Source: Thermoplasmata archaeon (GTDB lineage: Archaea > Thermoplasmatota > Thermoplasmata > Lutacidiplasmatales > UBA184). From it: a stretch of DNA of 52,900 nt. This document shows, piece after piece, positions 33,755 to 41,203 of this stretch. The DNA lies in assembly GCA_021809545.1 (NCBI GenBank), contig JAKAYL010000007.1:1-52900 (forward strand), given 5' to 3'. The notes beneath the pieces are model-generated. The model had not been told where the DNA came from and did no database searches. It worked only from the letters and a program-made list of their open reading frames with translations. A program made the position numbers and the translations under genes. How positions within the stretch are numbered: position 1 is the stretch's first letter; the number at the start of each line of letters is the position of its first letter.

Positions 33755-34312
33755 ATGTCCGGGAGGGGACTGCGCCGGGCTGTCTTCCTTGACCGGGACG
33801 GGACGCTCAACGTCGATCCCGGATACATCGCTGACCCGGCCCAGATCGAGATCTATCTCGGGGTGGTCGAGGGGCTGCGTCTCCTCTCCGAGAAGGGATT
33901 CCTCCTCATCGTCGTGACCAACCAATCCGGGATCTCCCGGAAGTTCTACACGCACGAGATCGTGGGGGCGATCCACGCGCGCATCCAGTCCTTTCTCGAG
34001 GCCAGGGGCGTGCGGATCGACGCCTTCTACTATTGCCCGCACCATCCGGACGAGAAGTGCGCGTGCCGGAAACCGGGTACGGCGCTCTTCGAACGTGCGT
34101 CGGGGGAGCATTCCCTGGACCTCGCTTCCTCGGCCATCATCGGGAACGGAGCTTCCGACATCGAGGCCGGGAGACGGCTCGGACTTCTGACGGTCTACGT
34201 CCCGACCCCCCGCTTCCGGTTGGAGCGCGAACCGGTGGAGAAGGTCGGGGCAGACCTCGTGGCGGAGAGCTTCCGGGAAGCGTGCCGAAAGGTTGCCGAG
34301 CGCCTCGGGTGA
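33755..34312 (+). CDS. HAD-family phosphatase, GmhB/histidinol-phosphatase-like
   Basis: A 185-residue HAD hydrolase. Motif I is FLDRDGTLN with the nucleophile Asp; motif II is VVTNQSGI; the zinc-loop pattern is CPHHPDEKCACRKPG. Motif IV reads IGNGASDIEAGRRLG, where many GmhB proteins have IGD, although the second Asp is kept. Relatives dephosphorylate D-glycero-D-manno-heptose bisphosphate or histidinol phosphate. No heptose cluster is here, so the substrate is open. The ATG at 33755 gives a normal N-terminus. Confidence 0.85.
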   Translation: MSGRGLRRAVFLDRDGTLNVDPGYIADPAQIEIYLGVVEGLRLLSEKGFLLIVVTNQSGISRKFYTHEIVGAIHARIQSFLEARGVRIDAFYYCPHHPDEKCACRKPGTALFERASGEHSLDLASSAIIGNGASDIEAGRRLGLLTVYVPTPRFRLEREPVEKVGADLVAESFREACRKVAERLG

Positions 34313-34392
34313 CCCCGCTCGCCGAGAGCAGCGTCTCTTCCGCAGGGCTTTCCCCTCCAAAGCTTGAAGTAGGGACCCCCGATGGAGGGGAG

Positions 34393-35043
34393 ATGTCCCC
34401 GCCCGAAAACGCCTCCGAAGAGGTCGCACGTCTTCTTCTCGAGATCGAGGCGGTCACGCTCTCCCCGCGCCAGCCCTACACCTGGGCCTCAGGGGTCCGC
34501 TCCCCGATCTACTGCGACTGCCGAAGGATCGCAAGTTTCCCGGATGCCCGAAAGTTCATCGAGGACGCCTGGGCGCAGCTTCTCCGGGCCGAGTGGCCCT
34601 CGGTGCAGGCGGTCGTGGGCGTTGCGACGGGCGGAGTCCCCCACGCGGCCCTCGTGGCCGAGCGGCTCGGGCTTCCGATGGCCTACGTGCGGAGCGAGGC
34701 CAAGGGACACGGACTGGGCAAGCGGGTCGAAGGGTTCCTCCCGAAGCAGGTTCGCGTGGTCGTCGTGGAGGATCTGGTCTCCACGGGTTCCTCGCTCCTC
34801 GAAGCGGTCAAGGCTCTCAAGGCGGAAGGCGTCCAGGTGGTCGGGGCCACGGCGGTCTTCTCGTACGGACTGGACATCGCCCGGGAGGCCTTTGCCCGGG
34901 AGGGGGTTCCCCTGCGGACCCTCACCGGTCTCTCCGAGGTCAAGCGAGCGGCGGCGGCCTCGGGCCGTCTCAGCGCAGAGGAACTCACCCTGGTCGACGA
35001 GGGCATCGCCCGGGTCGCCCAGCAGCTCGCCGCCCGGAGGTGA
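34393..35043 (+). CDS. pyrE: Orotate phosphoribosyltransferase
   Basis: Transfers phosphoribosyl from PRPP to orotate in UMP synthesis. The 216-residue protein shows VTLSPRQPYTWASGVRSPIY (orotate-binding start), the catalytic loop region RSEAKGHGLGKRVEG and the PRPP motif VVVVEDLVSTGSS. The ATG at 34393 has a GGAGGGGAG ribosome-binding site directly upstream. It is followed after 20 nt by endA. Confidence 0.92.
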   Translation: MSPPENASEEVARLLLEIEAVTLSPRQPYTWASGVRSPIYCDCRRIASFPDARKFIEDAWAQLLRAEWPSVQAVVGVATGGVPHAALVAERLGLPMAYVRSEAKGHGLGKRVEGFLPKQVRVVVVEDLVSTGSSLLEAVKALKAEGVQVVGATAVFSYGLDIAREAFAREGVPLRTLTGLSEVKRAAAASGRLSAEELTLVDEGIARVAQQLAARR

Positions 35044-35063
35044 TCGCCCCCTCGGCATCGCCC

Positions 35064-36161
35064 ATGGAGGGTACAGTTTCCACTCCCGATCTCCCCTGGG
35101 CCGAGGCCCGGGAGGATGGCTCCTCGGTGATCCTCGAGGACCGGTCGGCCTCCCAGCTCCATTCGAAGGGCTACTACGGCGTTTTCGGGCCCCGCGGATC
35201 TCTCACCCTGAACCGTACGGAGACGCTCTACCTGGTCGAGGTGGGCCGGCTCCGGGTCCGCTCCGCCCCGGAGGGCAAGGAGCTCTCCTTCCGAGAGATG
35301 CTGCACACCGCCGAGGAGGCGGAGTCGGGGTTCGAGATCCCCTATCTCGTCTATCGGGACCTCCGGCAGCGGGGGTACGTCGTCAAGTCCGGGATCCCGG
35401 GCATCGATTACGGGGTCCTTCCCCGGGGGGGCACCTATCCCTCGACGCCTTCGCTCTACTGGGTCAAGGCGATTTCGGAACGCTCTCCCTTCCGTCTTCC
35501 GGACCTGGTGGCCCTGCTCGACCAAGCCCAAGGGGCTCGGCGGAAGGTGCTCCTCGGGGTCGTGGACGAGGAGAGCGACCTCACCTACTACCTCGCCCGG
35601 TTCGTGCAACCGAAGGGCCGGCACATGGCGGCCTCCGGGGAGAGGGAGATCGAGGGCATGCTCCTGGCGGACCGGGTCACGGTCTTCGACAAGGGGGCCG
35701 TCGAGCTTCTGGGGACCACCGAAGCCTACGGGAGCCGGATCGGGGAGCGTCTCGAGCTGTCCCTGGTCGAAGCTGCCTACCTCGTCGGAGAGGGAAAGCT
35801 CTCGCTCGTGGACGGCCGGACCCTACGGCCGCTGAGCCGGAAGACCTTCCTCACCCGGGCGAGCGCCATCGAGAAGGGACTGGAGAACCTCCAGCACACC
35901 TACTCTGACCTCCGGCGGAACGGGCTCGTGCCCAAGACCGGGTTCAAGTACGGGGCGCACTTCCGCGCCTACGAGGCCGAGCCTTCGGCCACGCACGCCA
36001 AGTACCTGGTGCATTCGGTCCCCCCGTCGTTCGCCTCGAGCTGGCCCGAGCTCTCCCGGGCCATCCGACTGGCCCACGGGGTGAAGAAGTCCTTCCTCCT
36101 CTCGTGGCGGGACGAGGAAGACTCGCAGCGGTACCTCAATCTCCAGCGGATCCGGCCGTAG
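35064..36161 (+). CDS. endA: tRNA-splicing endonuclease, duplicated alpha2-type
   Basis: Cuts archaeal introns at bulge-helix-bulge sites. At 365 residues it is the fused (two-repeat) form, slightly longer than typical. The N-terminal repeat (with LYWVKAI and YLVYRDLRQRGYVVKSG) is degenerate. The C-terminal repeat carries GLVPKTGFKYGAHFR with the catalytic Tyr, THAKYLVH with the catalytic His, and HGVKKSFLLSW with the catalytic Lys. Homodimer architecture is inferred from length. Confidence 0.92.
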   Translation: MEGTVSTPDLPWAEAREDGSSVILEDRSASQLHSKGYYGVFGPRGSLTLNRTETLYLVEVGRLRVRSAPEGKELSFREMLHTAEEAESGFEIPYLVYRDLRQRGYVVKSGIPGIDYGVLPRGGTYPSTPSLYWVKAISERSPFRLPDLVALLDQAQGARRKVLLGVVDEESDLTYYLARFVQPKGRHMAASGEREIEGMLLADRVTVFDKGAVELLGTTEAYGSRIGERLELSLVEAAYLVGEGKLSLVDGRTLRPLSRKTFLTRASAIEKGLENLQHTYSDLRRNGLVPKTGFKYGAHFRAYEAEPSATHAKYLVHSVPPSFASSWPELSRAIRLAHGVKKSFLLSWRDEEDSQRYLNLQRIRP

Positions 36162-36185
36162 CGGGAGACCACCGCTCCCGACGGT

Positions 36186-36779
36186 TCAGGTGGTCTTCTC
36201 GGTCATCCGCAGCAGCAGGATGGCCTCGCGGAGGATATCGCTCAGGCTGTGTTCCATGATCTTCGTCAGGGAGGTCCCCGACTCCGTGGCGAGGTACTCG
36301 CGCCACAGACGGGGAACATCCCGCCCCGTGATCTTCTCCTCACCGAAGTAATCCTCGGGTTCGCTGATGAGCTCGTCGAGCTTGGGCCACTTGAGCCCCG
36401 AGTTCTCCGCCCGCTTCCGCCACGGTTCCATGATGTCGACGATGTCCTCCTCCCGGACCCGCAGCCCGAGCTCGACCTCGATGATCTCCCGTTCGAACTT
36501 GGCGTTGTAGGAGAAGAGGGGGCGAGGAAGGTGGGCGATGACGTTCCGCAGCTCCGCATAGAAGGGGTCCTTCTCCCTCGTGCGGCGTTGCATGATGACG
36601 AGCTTGTTGGCGTAGAGGTACCCCAGGGTCACGACCTCGTGCTCGGGGGTCTTCCCGGGGATCCCCGTCGTCTCGAAGTCGATGAGCGTCCCCTCCTGGA
36701 CCCCGAGGGCAAGGGTGACGGTCCGGGCCACGTACTGGGGCCGGGTATCCTCGGAGAAGCTTCGTCCCAGGGCCGGCAT
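36186..36779 (-). CDS. RNase H-like 3'-5' exonuclease-type protein
   Basis: A 197-residue protein with DEDD-type features: the metal motif LIDFETTGIPG, the middle FSYNAKFEREII, and the C-terminal EHSLSDILREAILLL. This fits the ribonuclease H-like superfamily group with YprB-type exonucleases. The substrate (RNA or DNA) is unknown. It lies one nucleotide after the rpr2 stop, suggesting a joint role in RNA processing. Confidence 0.8.
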   Translation of the reverse strand: MPALGRSFSEDTRPQYVARTVTLALGVQEGTLIDFETTGIPGKTPEHEVVTLGYLYANKLVIMQRRTREKDPFYAELRNVIAHLPRPLFSYNAKFEREIIEVELGLRVREEDIVDIMEPWRKRAENSGLKWPKLDELISEPEDYFGEEKITGRDVPRLWREYLATESGTSLTKIMEHSLSDILREAILLLRMTEKTT

Positions 36780-36780
36780 C

Positions 36781-37224
36781 TCACTCCGCCTCCTCGTCGG
36801 CGAAGTCCTCTTCCTCGAGGCCCTCCTCGGCCAGGGCAGGCTCCGGCTCGCCCGGGAGGTCGGACGGACCCGTCAGCACTTCCCCCCGGTCCTGCGAGAA
36901 CGGAAGTCGGGTGACCTGCCCGCACTGCACGCACGTGACCACCCGGCGCCCGGCGCGGAGGCGGGAACGGGTGTTGACGCCATACCTGAGGTAGGTGTTG
37001 CAAGCGGAGCAGAACTGTCCTCGGAGCTCGGGACTCATCCGCACGTTGTAGCGCATCCCGATCTTCCGTGCCAGGCCCACGTACCTCCGGGACCGGGCCG
37101 ACTCACCGGACCGGTCCGCAGCCGCAGCCATGCGGACAAGGTTCTCCATGCGCTCCCGGGCGACGGAGACCATGAGGGCCGTGCGGAAGCCGCGGCGCCC
37201 TCCCCTTACTGCCGTCCTGCGCAT
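36781..37224 (-). CDS. rnp4: RNase P protein component 4 (Rpr2/Rpp21-like)
   Basis: A 147-residue zinc protein of RNase P, which matures tRNA 5' ends. The helical N-terminus (RERMENLVRMAAAADRSGE) and ARSRRYVGLARKIGMRYNV precede the zinc site, FCSACNTYLRYGVNTRSR...VVTCVQCGQVTRLPF. The last ~30 residues are strongly acidic (EEGLEEEDFADEEAE). The ATG at 37224 is preferred because a minus-strand TATA-like AATATTAT at 37252-37259 lies about 31 bp upstream; an ATG at 37173 is an alternative. The start overlaps the upstream zinc-ribbon gene by 19 nt. Confidence 0.87.
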   Translation of the reverse strand: MRRTAVRGGRRGFRTALMVSVARERMENLVRMAAAADRSGESARSRRYVGLARKIGMRYNVRMSPELRGQFCSACNTYLRYGVNTRSRLRAGRRVVTCVQCGQVTRLPFSQDRGEVLTGPSDLPGEPEPALAEEGLEEEDFADEEAE

Positions 37225-37508
37225 ATGGGGCATGTTACGGCCTGGGAGGAGATAATATTGTTGCAGTGCGCACAGCGTTTTGCTCCGGGAGGCAACGTCT
37301 CGTGCCAGCGCTCCGGTGGGGGCGGGGGCGGAGGGACCGGCGGAGGCGGGGGAGCCAACGGGGGTGGCGGGGGAGGCGGTGGATACGGGAGGGCGGCGCT
37401 CAGCGGCGTGCCCTTGGTGGAGGGCATGGGGAGCTGCACGCGCAGACACGCGGGGCAGAAGAAGGCCCCGGTCTCGATGTCGGCGCCGCAGTGGATGCAC
37501 TTCGGCAC
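37206..37508 (-). CDS. Double zinc-ribbon protein with polyproline linker
   Basis: A 100-residue protein. The N-terminal zinc ribbon is PKCIHCGADIETGAFFCPAC and the C-terminal one is KRCAHCNNIISSQAVTCPICAG. Between them is a ~30-residue linker made almost wholly of proline with a few Leu, Ala and Val. A stiff polyproline spacer would hold the two ribbons apart. A minus-strand TATA box (GTAATATA, 37531-37538) 26 bp upstream supports the ATG at 37508 as a leaderless start. Confidence 0.72.
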   Translation of the reverse strand: MPKCIHCGADIETGAFFCPACLRVQLPMPSTKGTPLSAALPYPPPPPPPPLAPPPPPVPPPPPPPERWHETLPPGAKRCAHCNNIISSQAVTCPICAGRQ

Positions 37509-37530
37509 GTCCTTAGGATTCGACCGGGCC

Positions 37531-37538
37531 TATATTAC
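37531..37538 (-). promoter_or_regulatory. TATA box of the double zinc-ribbon gene
   Basis: GTAATATA on the minus strand centred about 26 bp before the ATG at 37508. It separates this gene from the pst operon, which ends at 37559. Confidence 0.6.
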
Positions 37539-37558
37539 CTTCTGGGAGGGCCGACGGT

Positions 37559-38263
37559 TCATCCCGCGGGATCTGCGTCCGCCGGGCCGATCCCCTTGAT
37601 GGGGCTCTCTCCCGTCACCATGTAGACGACCCGGTGCCCGACGTTCACCGCGTGGTCCGCGATGCGCTCCAGGTAGCGGCAGACGAGGATGTACTGCACT
37701 CCGGTCTCGGGGGAAAGGGTGCCCTTCCCGATCTGGGTGATCAGGTCCTGATAGATCGCCTCGTAGAGATCGTCCACCGCATTGTCGAACTCTGCGATGT
37801 CCCGGACCGAAGCGGCGTCGTGGCGGGTGAAGGCCCGGACGGCCGTGTCGACCATGTGGATGGTGAGGTCGGACATCCGCTTGAGCTGCTCCTCCTCCCT
37901 CGGGGGGGCCTTTCCCTGCTTCTGCTGCTCGAGGGCGATCTCGGCGATGTCGCGGGCGTACCGGCCGATGCGGTCGAGGTCGGTCACGATCTTGAGGGAG
38001 GTGGTGATGGTCCGGAGGTCCCGGGCCACGGGGGCATGGAGCGCGATGAGGTCCACGCAGTTCTTCTCGATGACATTCTGGAGGGCGTAGATCTCCCGGT
38101 CGAGGGTGGAGACCTCCAGGGCCTGCGGGGCATCGCTCTCCAGGAGGCCCCCGATGGCCTTCTGGATCGCGAACTCGCTCAGCTCCGCGAGGGTGACCAT
38201 GTTCTCGCCGAGTTTGGAAAGCCCCTCCTCGAGGGCGACCCGCCGGGGGCGCTCGGACTTCAT
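37559..38263 (-). CDS. phoU: PhoU phosphate uptake regulator
   Basis: A 234-residue helical protein with two PhoU repeats, each with an E/DxxxD metal-type motif (KIVTDLDRIGRYARDIAEIA and LVCRYLERIADHAVNVGHRV). PhoU restrains phosphate uptake through PstB. The start overlaps the pstB stop by 4 nt; it is the last gene of the pst operon. Confidence 0.93.
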   Translation of the reverse strand: MKSERPRRVALEEGLSKLGENMVTLAELSEFAIQKAIGGLLESDAPQALEVSTLDREIYALQNVIEKNCVDLIALHAPVARDLRTITTSLKIVTDLDRIGRYARDIAEIALEQQKQGKAPPREEEQLKRMSDLTIHMVDTAVRAFTRHDAASVRDIAEFDNAVDDLYEAIYQDLITQIGKGTLSPETGVQYILVCRYLERIADHAVNVGHRVVYMVTGESPIKGIGPADADPAG

Positions 38264-39225
38264 CCGAACCTCCCGGTGACGTAGCTCTCCGTCAGCTTCT
38301 CTCGCGGATTCTCGAAGAGCCGCTTGGTCTCGTCGACCTCGATGAGCTTCCCCTGGTAGAGGAAGGCCGTGCGGTCGGCGACCCTTGCCGCCTGCTGCAT
38401 GTTGTGGGTCACGATGATGACGGCGTACTCGCGCTTGAGCTCGAACAGGAGGTCCTCGACCTTCTGCGTGGCGGAGGGGTCGAGGCTCGAGGTGGGCTCG
38501 TCCAGGAGGAGCACGCGCGGGTTCACCGCGAGGGCCCGGGCAATGCAGAGCCGCTGTTGCTGTCCTCCGGAGAGGGTGAGGGCGCTCCGGTGGAGGTTGT
38601 CCTTGAGCTCCTCGTAGAGCCCGGCCCGCTTCAGGGAATCGACGACCTTGGTCTCCACGACGTCGCGGCTCTCCCGGTTGAGCCGGAGCCCGAAGGCGAC
38701 GTTCTCAAAGACCGAGAGCGGGAAGACGGTGGGCCGCTGGAAGACCATCCCGACCCGTTGCCGGAGGAGGACGGGATTGACCGCCCGTCCGTAGATGTCC
38801 TGTCCCTTGTACTGGATCGATCCCCGGACCTTGAGCCCCGGAGAGACCTCCGTCATCCGGTTCAGCGTTCGGATGAGGGTGGTCTTCCCGCACCCGGAGG
38901 GGCCGATGATGGCCGTGACCTCGCGCTCGGCGAAATCGAGGTTGATGTCGGAAAGGATCGCCTTCTTCCCGGCCCAGACCCACAGCTCCCGGACCGTGAT
39001 GACGGAGGGTGGCCGCGTCGCGGGAGAGGCCCACGGTGAGCTCCCGGCCCCCAACGAGGGGCTCGGGGGCGCAGTAGGGGACGGAGGGGAGGGGGACGAC
39101 ATGGGATGCACCCCGGAGAAAGACGACTTCCCTAAATCCTCTGCGTCCCGCGGCTTGGCGCTCGCGGGGATGGGAAGAGGGGGGCGCGGCAGGTAGGATA
39201 GCTCGTCCTCGAGAGCGGCCGTCAT
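38260..39225 (-). CDS. pstB: Phosphate ABC transporter ATP-binding protein
   Basis: A 321-residue ATPase of the PstSCAB importer. Walker A is GPSGCGKTT; the Q-loop is MVFQRPTVFPLSVFENV; the signature is LSGGQQQRLCIARAL; Walker B is VLLLDEPTSSLD; the switch His is in VTHNM. The ATG at 39225 overlaps the pstA stop by 4 nt, giving a Pro/Ser-rich ~75-residue N-terminal extension not usual for PstB. An internal ATG at 39102 would remove about half of it. Confidence 0.93.
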   Translation of the reverse strand: MTAALEDELSYLPRPPLPIPASAKPRDAEDLGKSSFSGVHPMSSPSPPSPTAPPSPSLGAGSSPWASPATRPPSVITVRELWVWAGKKAILSDINLDFAEREVTAIIGPSGCGKTTLIRTLNRMTEVSPGLKVRGSIQYKGQDIYGRAVNPVLLRQRVGMVFQRPTVFPLSVFENVAFGLRLNRESRDVVETKVVDSLKRAGLYEELKDNLHRSALTLSGGQQQRLCIARALAVNPRVLLLDEPTSSLDPSATQKVEDLLFELKREYAVIIVTHNMQQAARVADRTAFLYQGKLIEVDETKRLFENPREKLTESYVTGRFG

Positions 39226-40130
39226 GCGAAGAGCCCCCGGAGCTTGCGACGGTAGTGCTCCGCGATCACCTGCACGCTCACGTTCAGGATGACCACGATG
39301 ACGATGAGGAGGAAGGCCGCTTGGAAGGCCAGTGTCTGGTAGTGGCCAAAGGTGGAGGGGAAGTCGTAGAAGTTCCAGATGCACCCGGTGAGGTATCCCG
39401 TGGGCTCGAGGAGGTTCGTGGGGACGGTGTTGCTCCAACCGGCGGTGAGGAGGAGGGGGGCCGTCTCGCCCAGTCCCAGGGCCATGGCGAGGAAGACCCC
39501 GGAGAGCATCGTGGGCATGGCGATGGGGAAGGCGACGCGGTACAGGTACTGCCAGCGGGAGGACCCCATGGCGAGGGCGGCCTCCTTCTGGTCGTGGGGC
39601 ACGTTGGTGAACGCGAGGTCGGTCGTCCGGAAGATGAACGGTACCATGAAGATCCCCAAGGTGATGCCCCCGGCGAGGGTATTGTAGTTCCAGCCGGTGT
39701 AGAGGACGAGCAGGTAGAAGCCGAAGTAGCCTAGCACGATCGCTGGGACCCCCGCGAGAAGGTACCCTCCCAAGCGGCCGACCTCCGCGACCCGCCGGGG
39801 AGCGAACTCCGCGGTGTAGAGCCCCGCCAGCACGCCGATTGCCGTAGCGATGCCGGTCGACAGCCCGAGGATGAGGAGCGTTCCCAGGATCATCGAGTGA
39901 AGGCCCCCGCCAGTCCCGATCTGATTGTCGGCCAAGGTCGCCCACGTGAAGGTCGGGAGGGCCCTCTCAGCGATCCACCCGAGCATGTCGACCAGGGGGA
40001 AGAGGACGATGACGAAGGCAAGGAGCAGCACCCAGCCGATCACTCGGTCCACTCCCAGCCGAACGAGAAGACGGCCGCGAGCGTAGCTGAGGTCTTCTCC
40101 GAATGCCAACGTAGGGTTCGCGACCGCCAT
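39222..40130 (-). CDS. pstA: Phosphate ABC transporter permease PstA
   Basis: A 302-residue membrane permease with about six helices. The ABC-permease loop that contacts PstB reads EAALAMGSSRWQYLYRVAFP, followed by GLGETAPLLLTAG, both typical for PstA. The ATG at 40130 lies 8 nt after the pstC stop. The frame is open further upstream but overlaps pstC. Confidence 0.93.
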   Translation of the reverse strand: MAVANPTLAFGEDLSYARGRLLVRLGVDRVIGWVLLLAFVIVLFPLVDMLGWIAERALPTFTWATLADNQIGTGGGLHSMILGTLLILGLSTGIATAIGVLAGLYTAEFAPRRVAEVGRLGGYLLAGVPAIVLGYFGFYLLVLYTGWNYNTLAGGITLGIFMVPFIFRTTDLAFTNVPHDQKEAALAMGSSRWQYLYRVAFPIAMPTMLSGVFLAMALGLGETAPLLLTAGWSNTVPTNLLEPTGYLTGCIWNFYDFPSTFGHYQTLAFQAAFLLIVIVVILNVSVQVIAEHYRRKLRGLFA

Positions 40131-40138
40131 GGTTTCCC

Positions 40139-41182
40139 TCAGGAGAAGAGTCCCCTCCGGCCGGGCGACCGCTGGTCCCGGGTCAACCAGTGACCCACGA
40201 GATTGACGGCCAGGGTGATGAGCAGCAGGACCAAGGCAAATTCGACGAGGACTTGCAGGAGGATCGGGTAGACGAAGGCGCTGTCCTGCTGGTCGAGGAT
40301 GTAGGAGGCGATGGTGTAGCCCCCCGCGTAGAGGCTGGGCGGGAGCTGGGGGGTGGCTCCGATGAGCATTGCCACGGCCACGCTCTCCCCGATGGCGCGT
40401 CCGAACCCGAGGAAGAGGGCCCCCGAGATCCCCTGGCGGGCCATCGGCATCCGGACCCGCCGGACTACTTCCCACCGCGTGGCGCCGAGGGCCAGTCCGG
40501 CCTCGACGGCGCTGTGCGGGACCGCTCGCAGGGACTCGCGCATGACAGCCGTGGTGATGGGGATGACCATGATCGTGAGCACGAAGACCGCGAGGAGGAT
40601 GCCGGTGCCTCCCCCGATGGCGTACTCAGGCCCCCCGAAACCCGGGATCCAGAAGAGGGCGTCCCGGAGGGAGGGTTCGAGGGTTCGGCCGAAATAGGGG
40701 GCAAGGATGACGAAGCCCCAGATGCCGAAGACCACGCTGGGGATCCCGGCCAGGAGGTCGGTGAAGAGGGTCAGGACCCGGCTAGCAATGGGAGGCAGGT
40801 AGACGACGATCGAGATCGCCATGGCCAGACTGAGGATCGTTGCGAGAAGGATCGCGAGCCCCGCGGTGAGCACCGAACCGAGGGCAAAATATCCTATCCC
40901 GTAGCTGGACCCGGGTCCGGGGGGGATCCAGTTCCAGTAGGTCCCCCAGAAGGAGGTGCCGAAGTTGTGGAGCTCCGAGGCCCAGAGAAGCACCCCTCCC
41001 ACAAAGGCGAGGAGAAACAACGGCACGAGAGAGATCGGGCTCGATACCACGGCCTTCCAGTACTGGTGGAGCCAGGAGACGTCGGATGGGGAAGGGGTTG
41101 GAGCCGGCTCCTTGAGAGTGCCCTCTGCGGGACGCACTCCCTGGGACGGGGCCGGCTCCATTGTCGTCGGATCTTGTTTCAA
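40139..41182 (-). CDS. pstC: Phosphate ABC transporter permease PstC
   Basis: A 347-residue permease with about six to seven helices. The coupling loop is EAGLALGATRWEVVRRVRMP and is followed by GFGRAIGESVAVAMLIG, as in PstC. A TTG start at 41182 is preferred because GGAGGCG at 41191-41197 lies 8 nt upstream on the minus strand; an ATG at 41161 is the alternative. The first ~45 residues are a Pro-rich cytoplasmic leader. Confidence 0.92.
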   Translation of the reverse strand: MKQDPTTMEPAPSQGVRPAEGTLKEPAPTPSPSDVSWLHQYWKAVVSSPISLVPLFLLAFVGGVLLWASELHNFGTSFWGTYWNWIPPGPGSSYGIGYFALGSVLTAGLAILLATILSLAMAISIVVYLPPIASRVLTLFTDLLAGIPSVVFGIWGFVILAPYFGRTLEPSLRDALFWIPGFGGPEYAIGGGTGILLAVFVLTIMVIPITTAVMRESLRAVPHSAVEAGLALGATRWEVVRRVRMPMARQGISGALFLGFGRAIGESVAVAMLIGATPQLPPSLYAGGYTIASYILDQQDSAFVYPILLQVLVEFALVLLLITLAVNLVGHWLTRDQRSPGRRGLFS

Positions 41183-41203
41183 CTCGGATGCGCCTCCTTC
41201 ACT

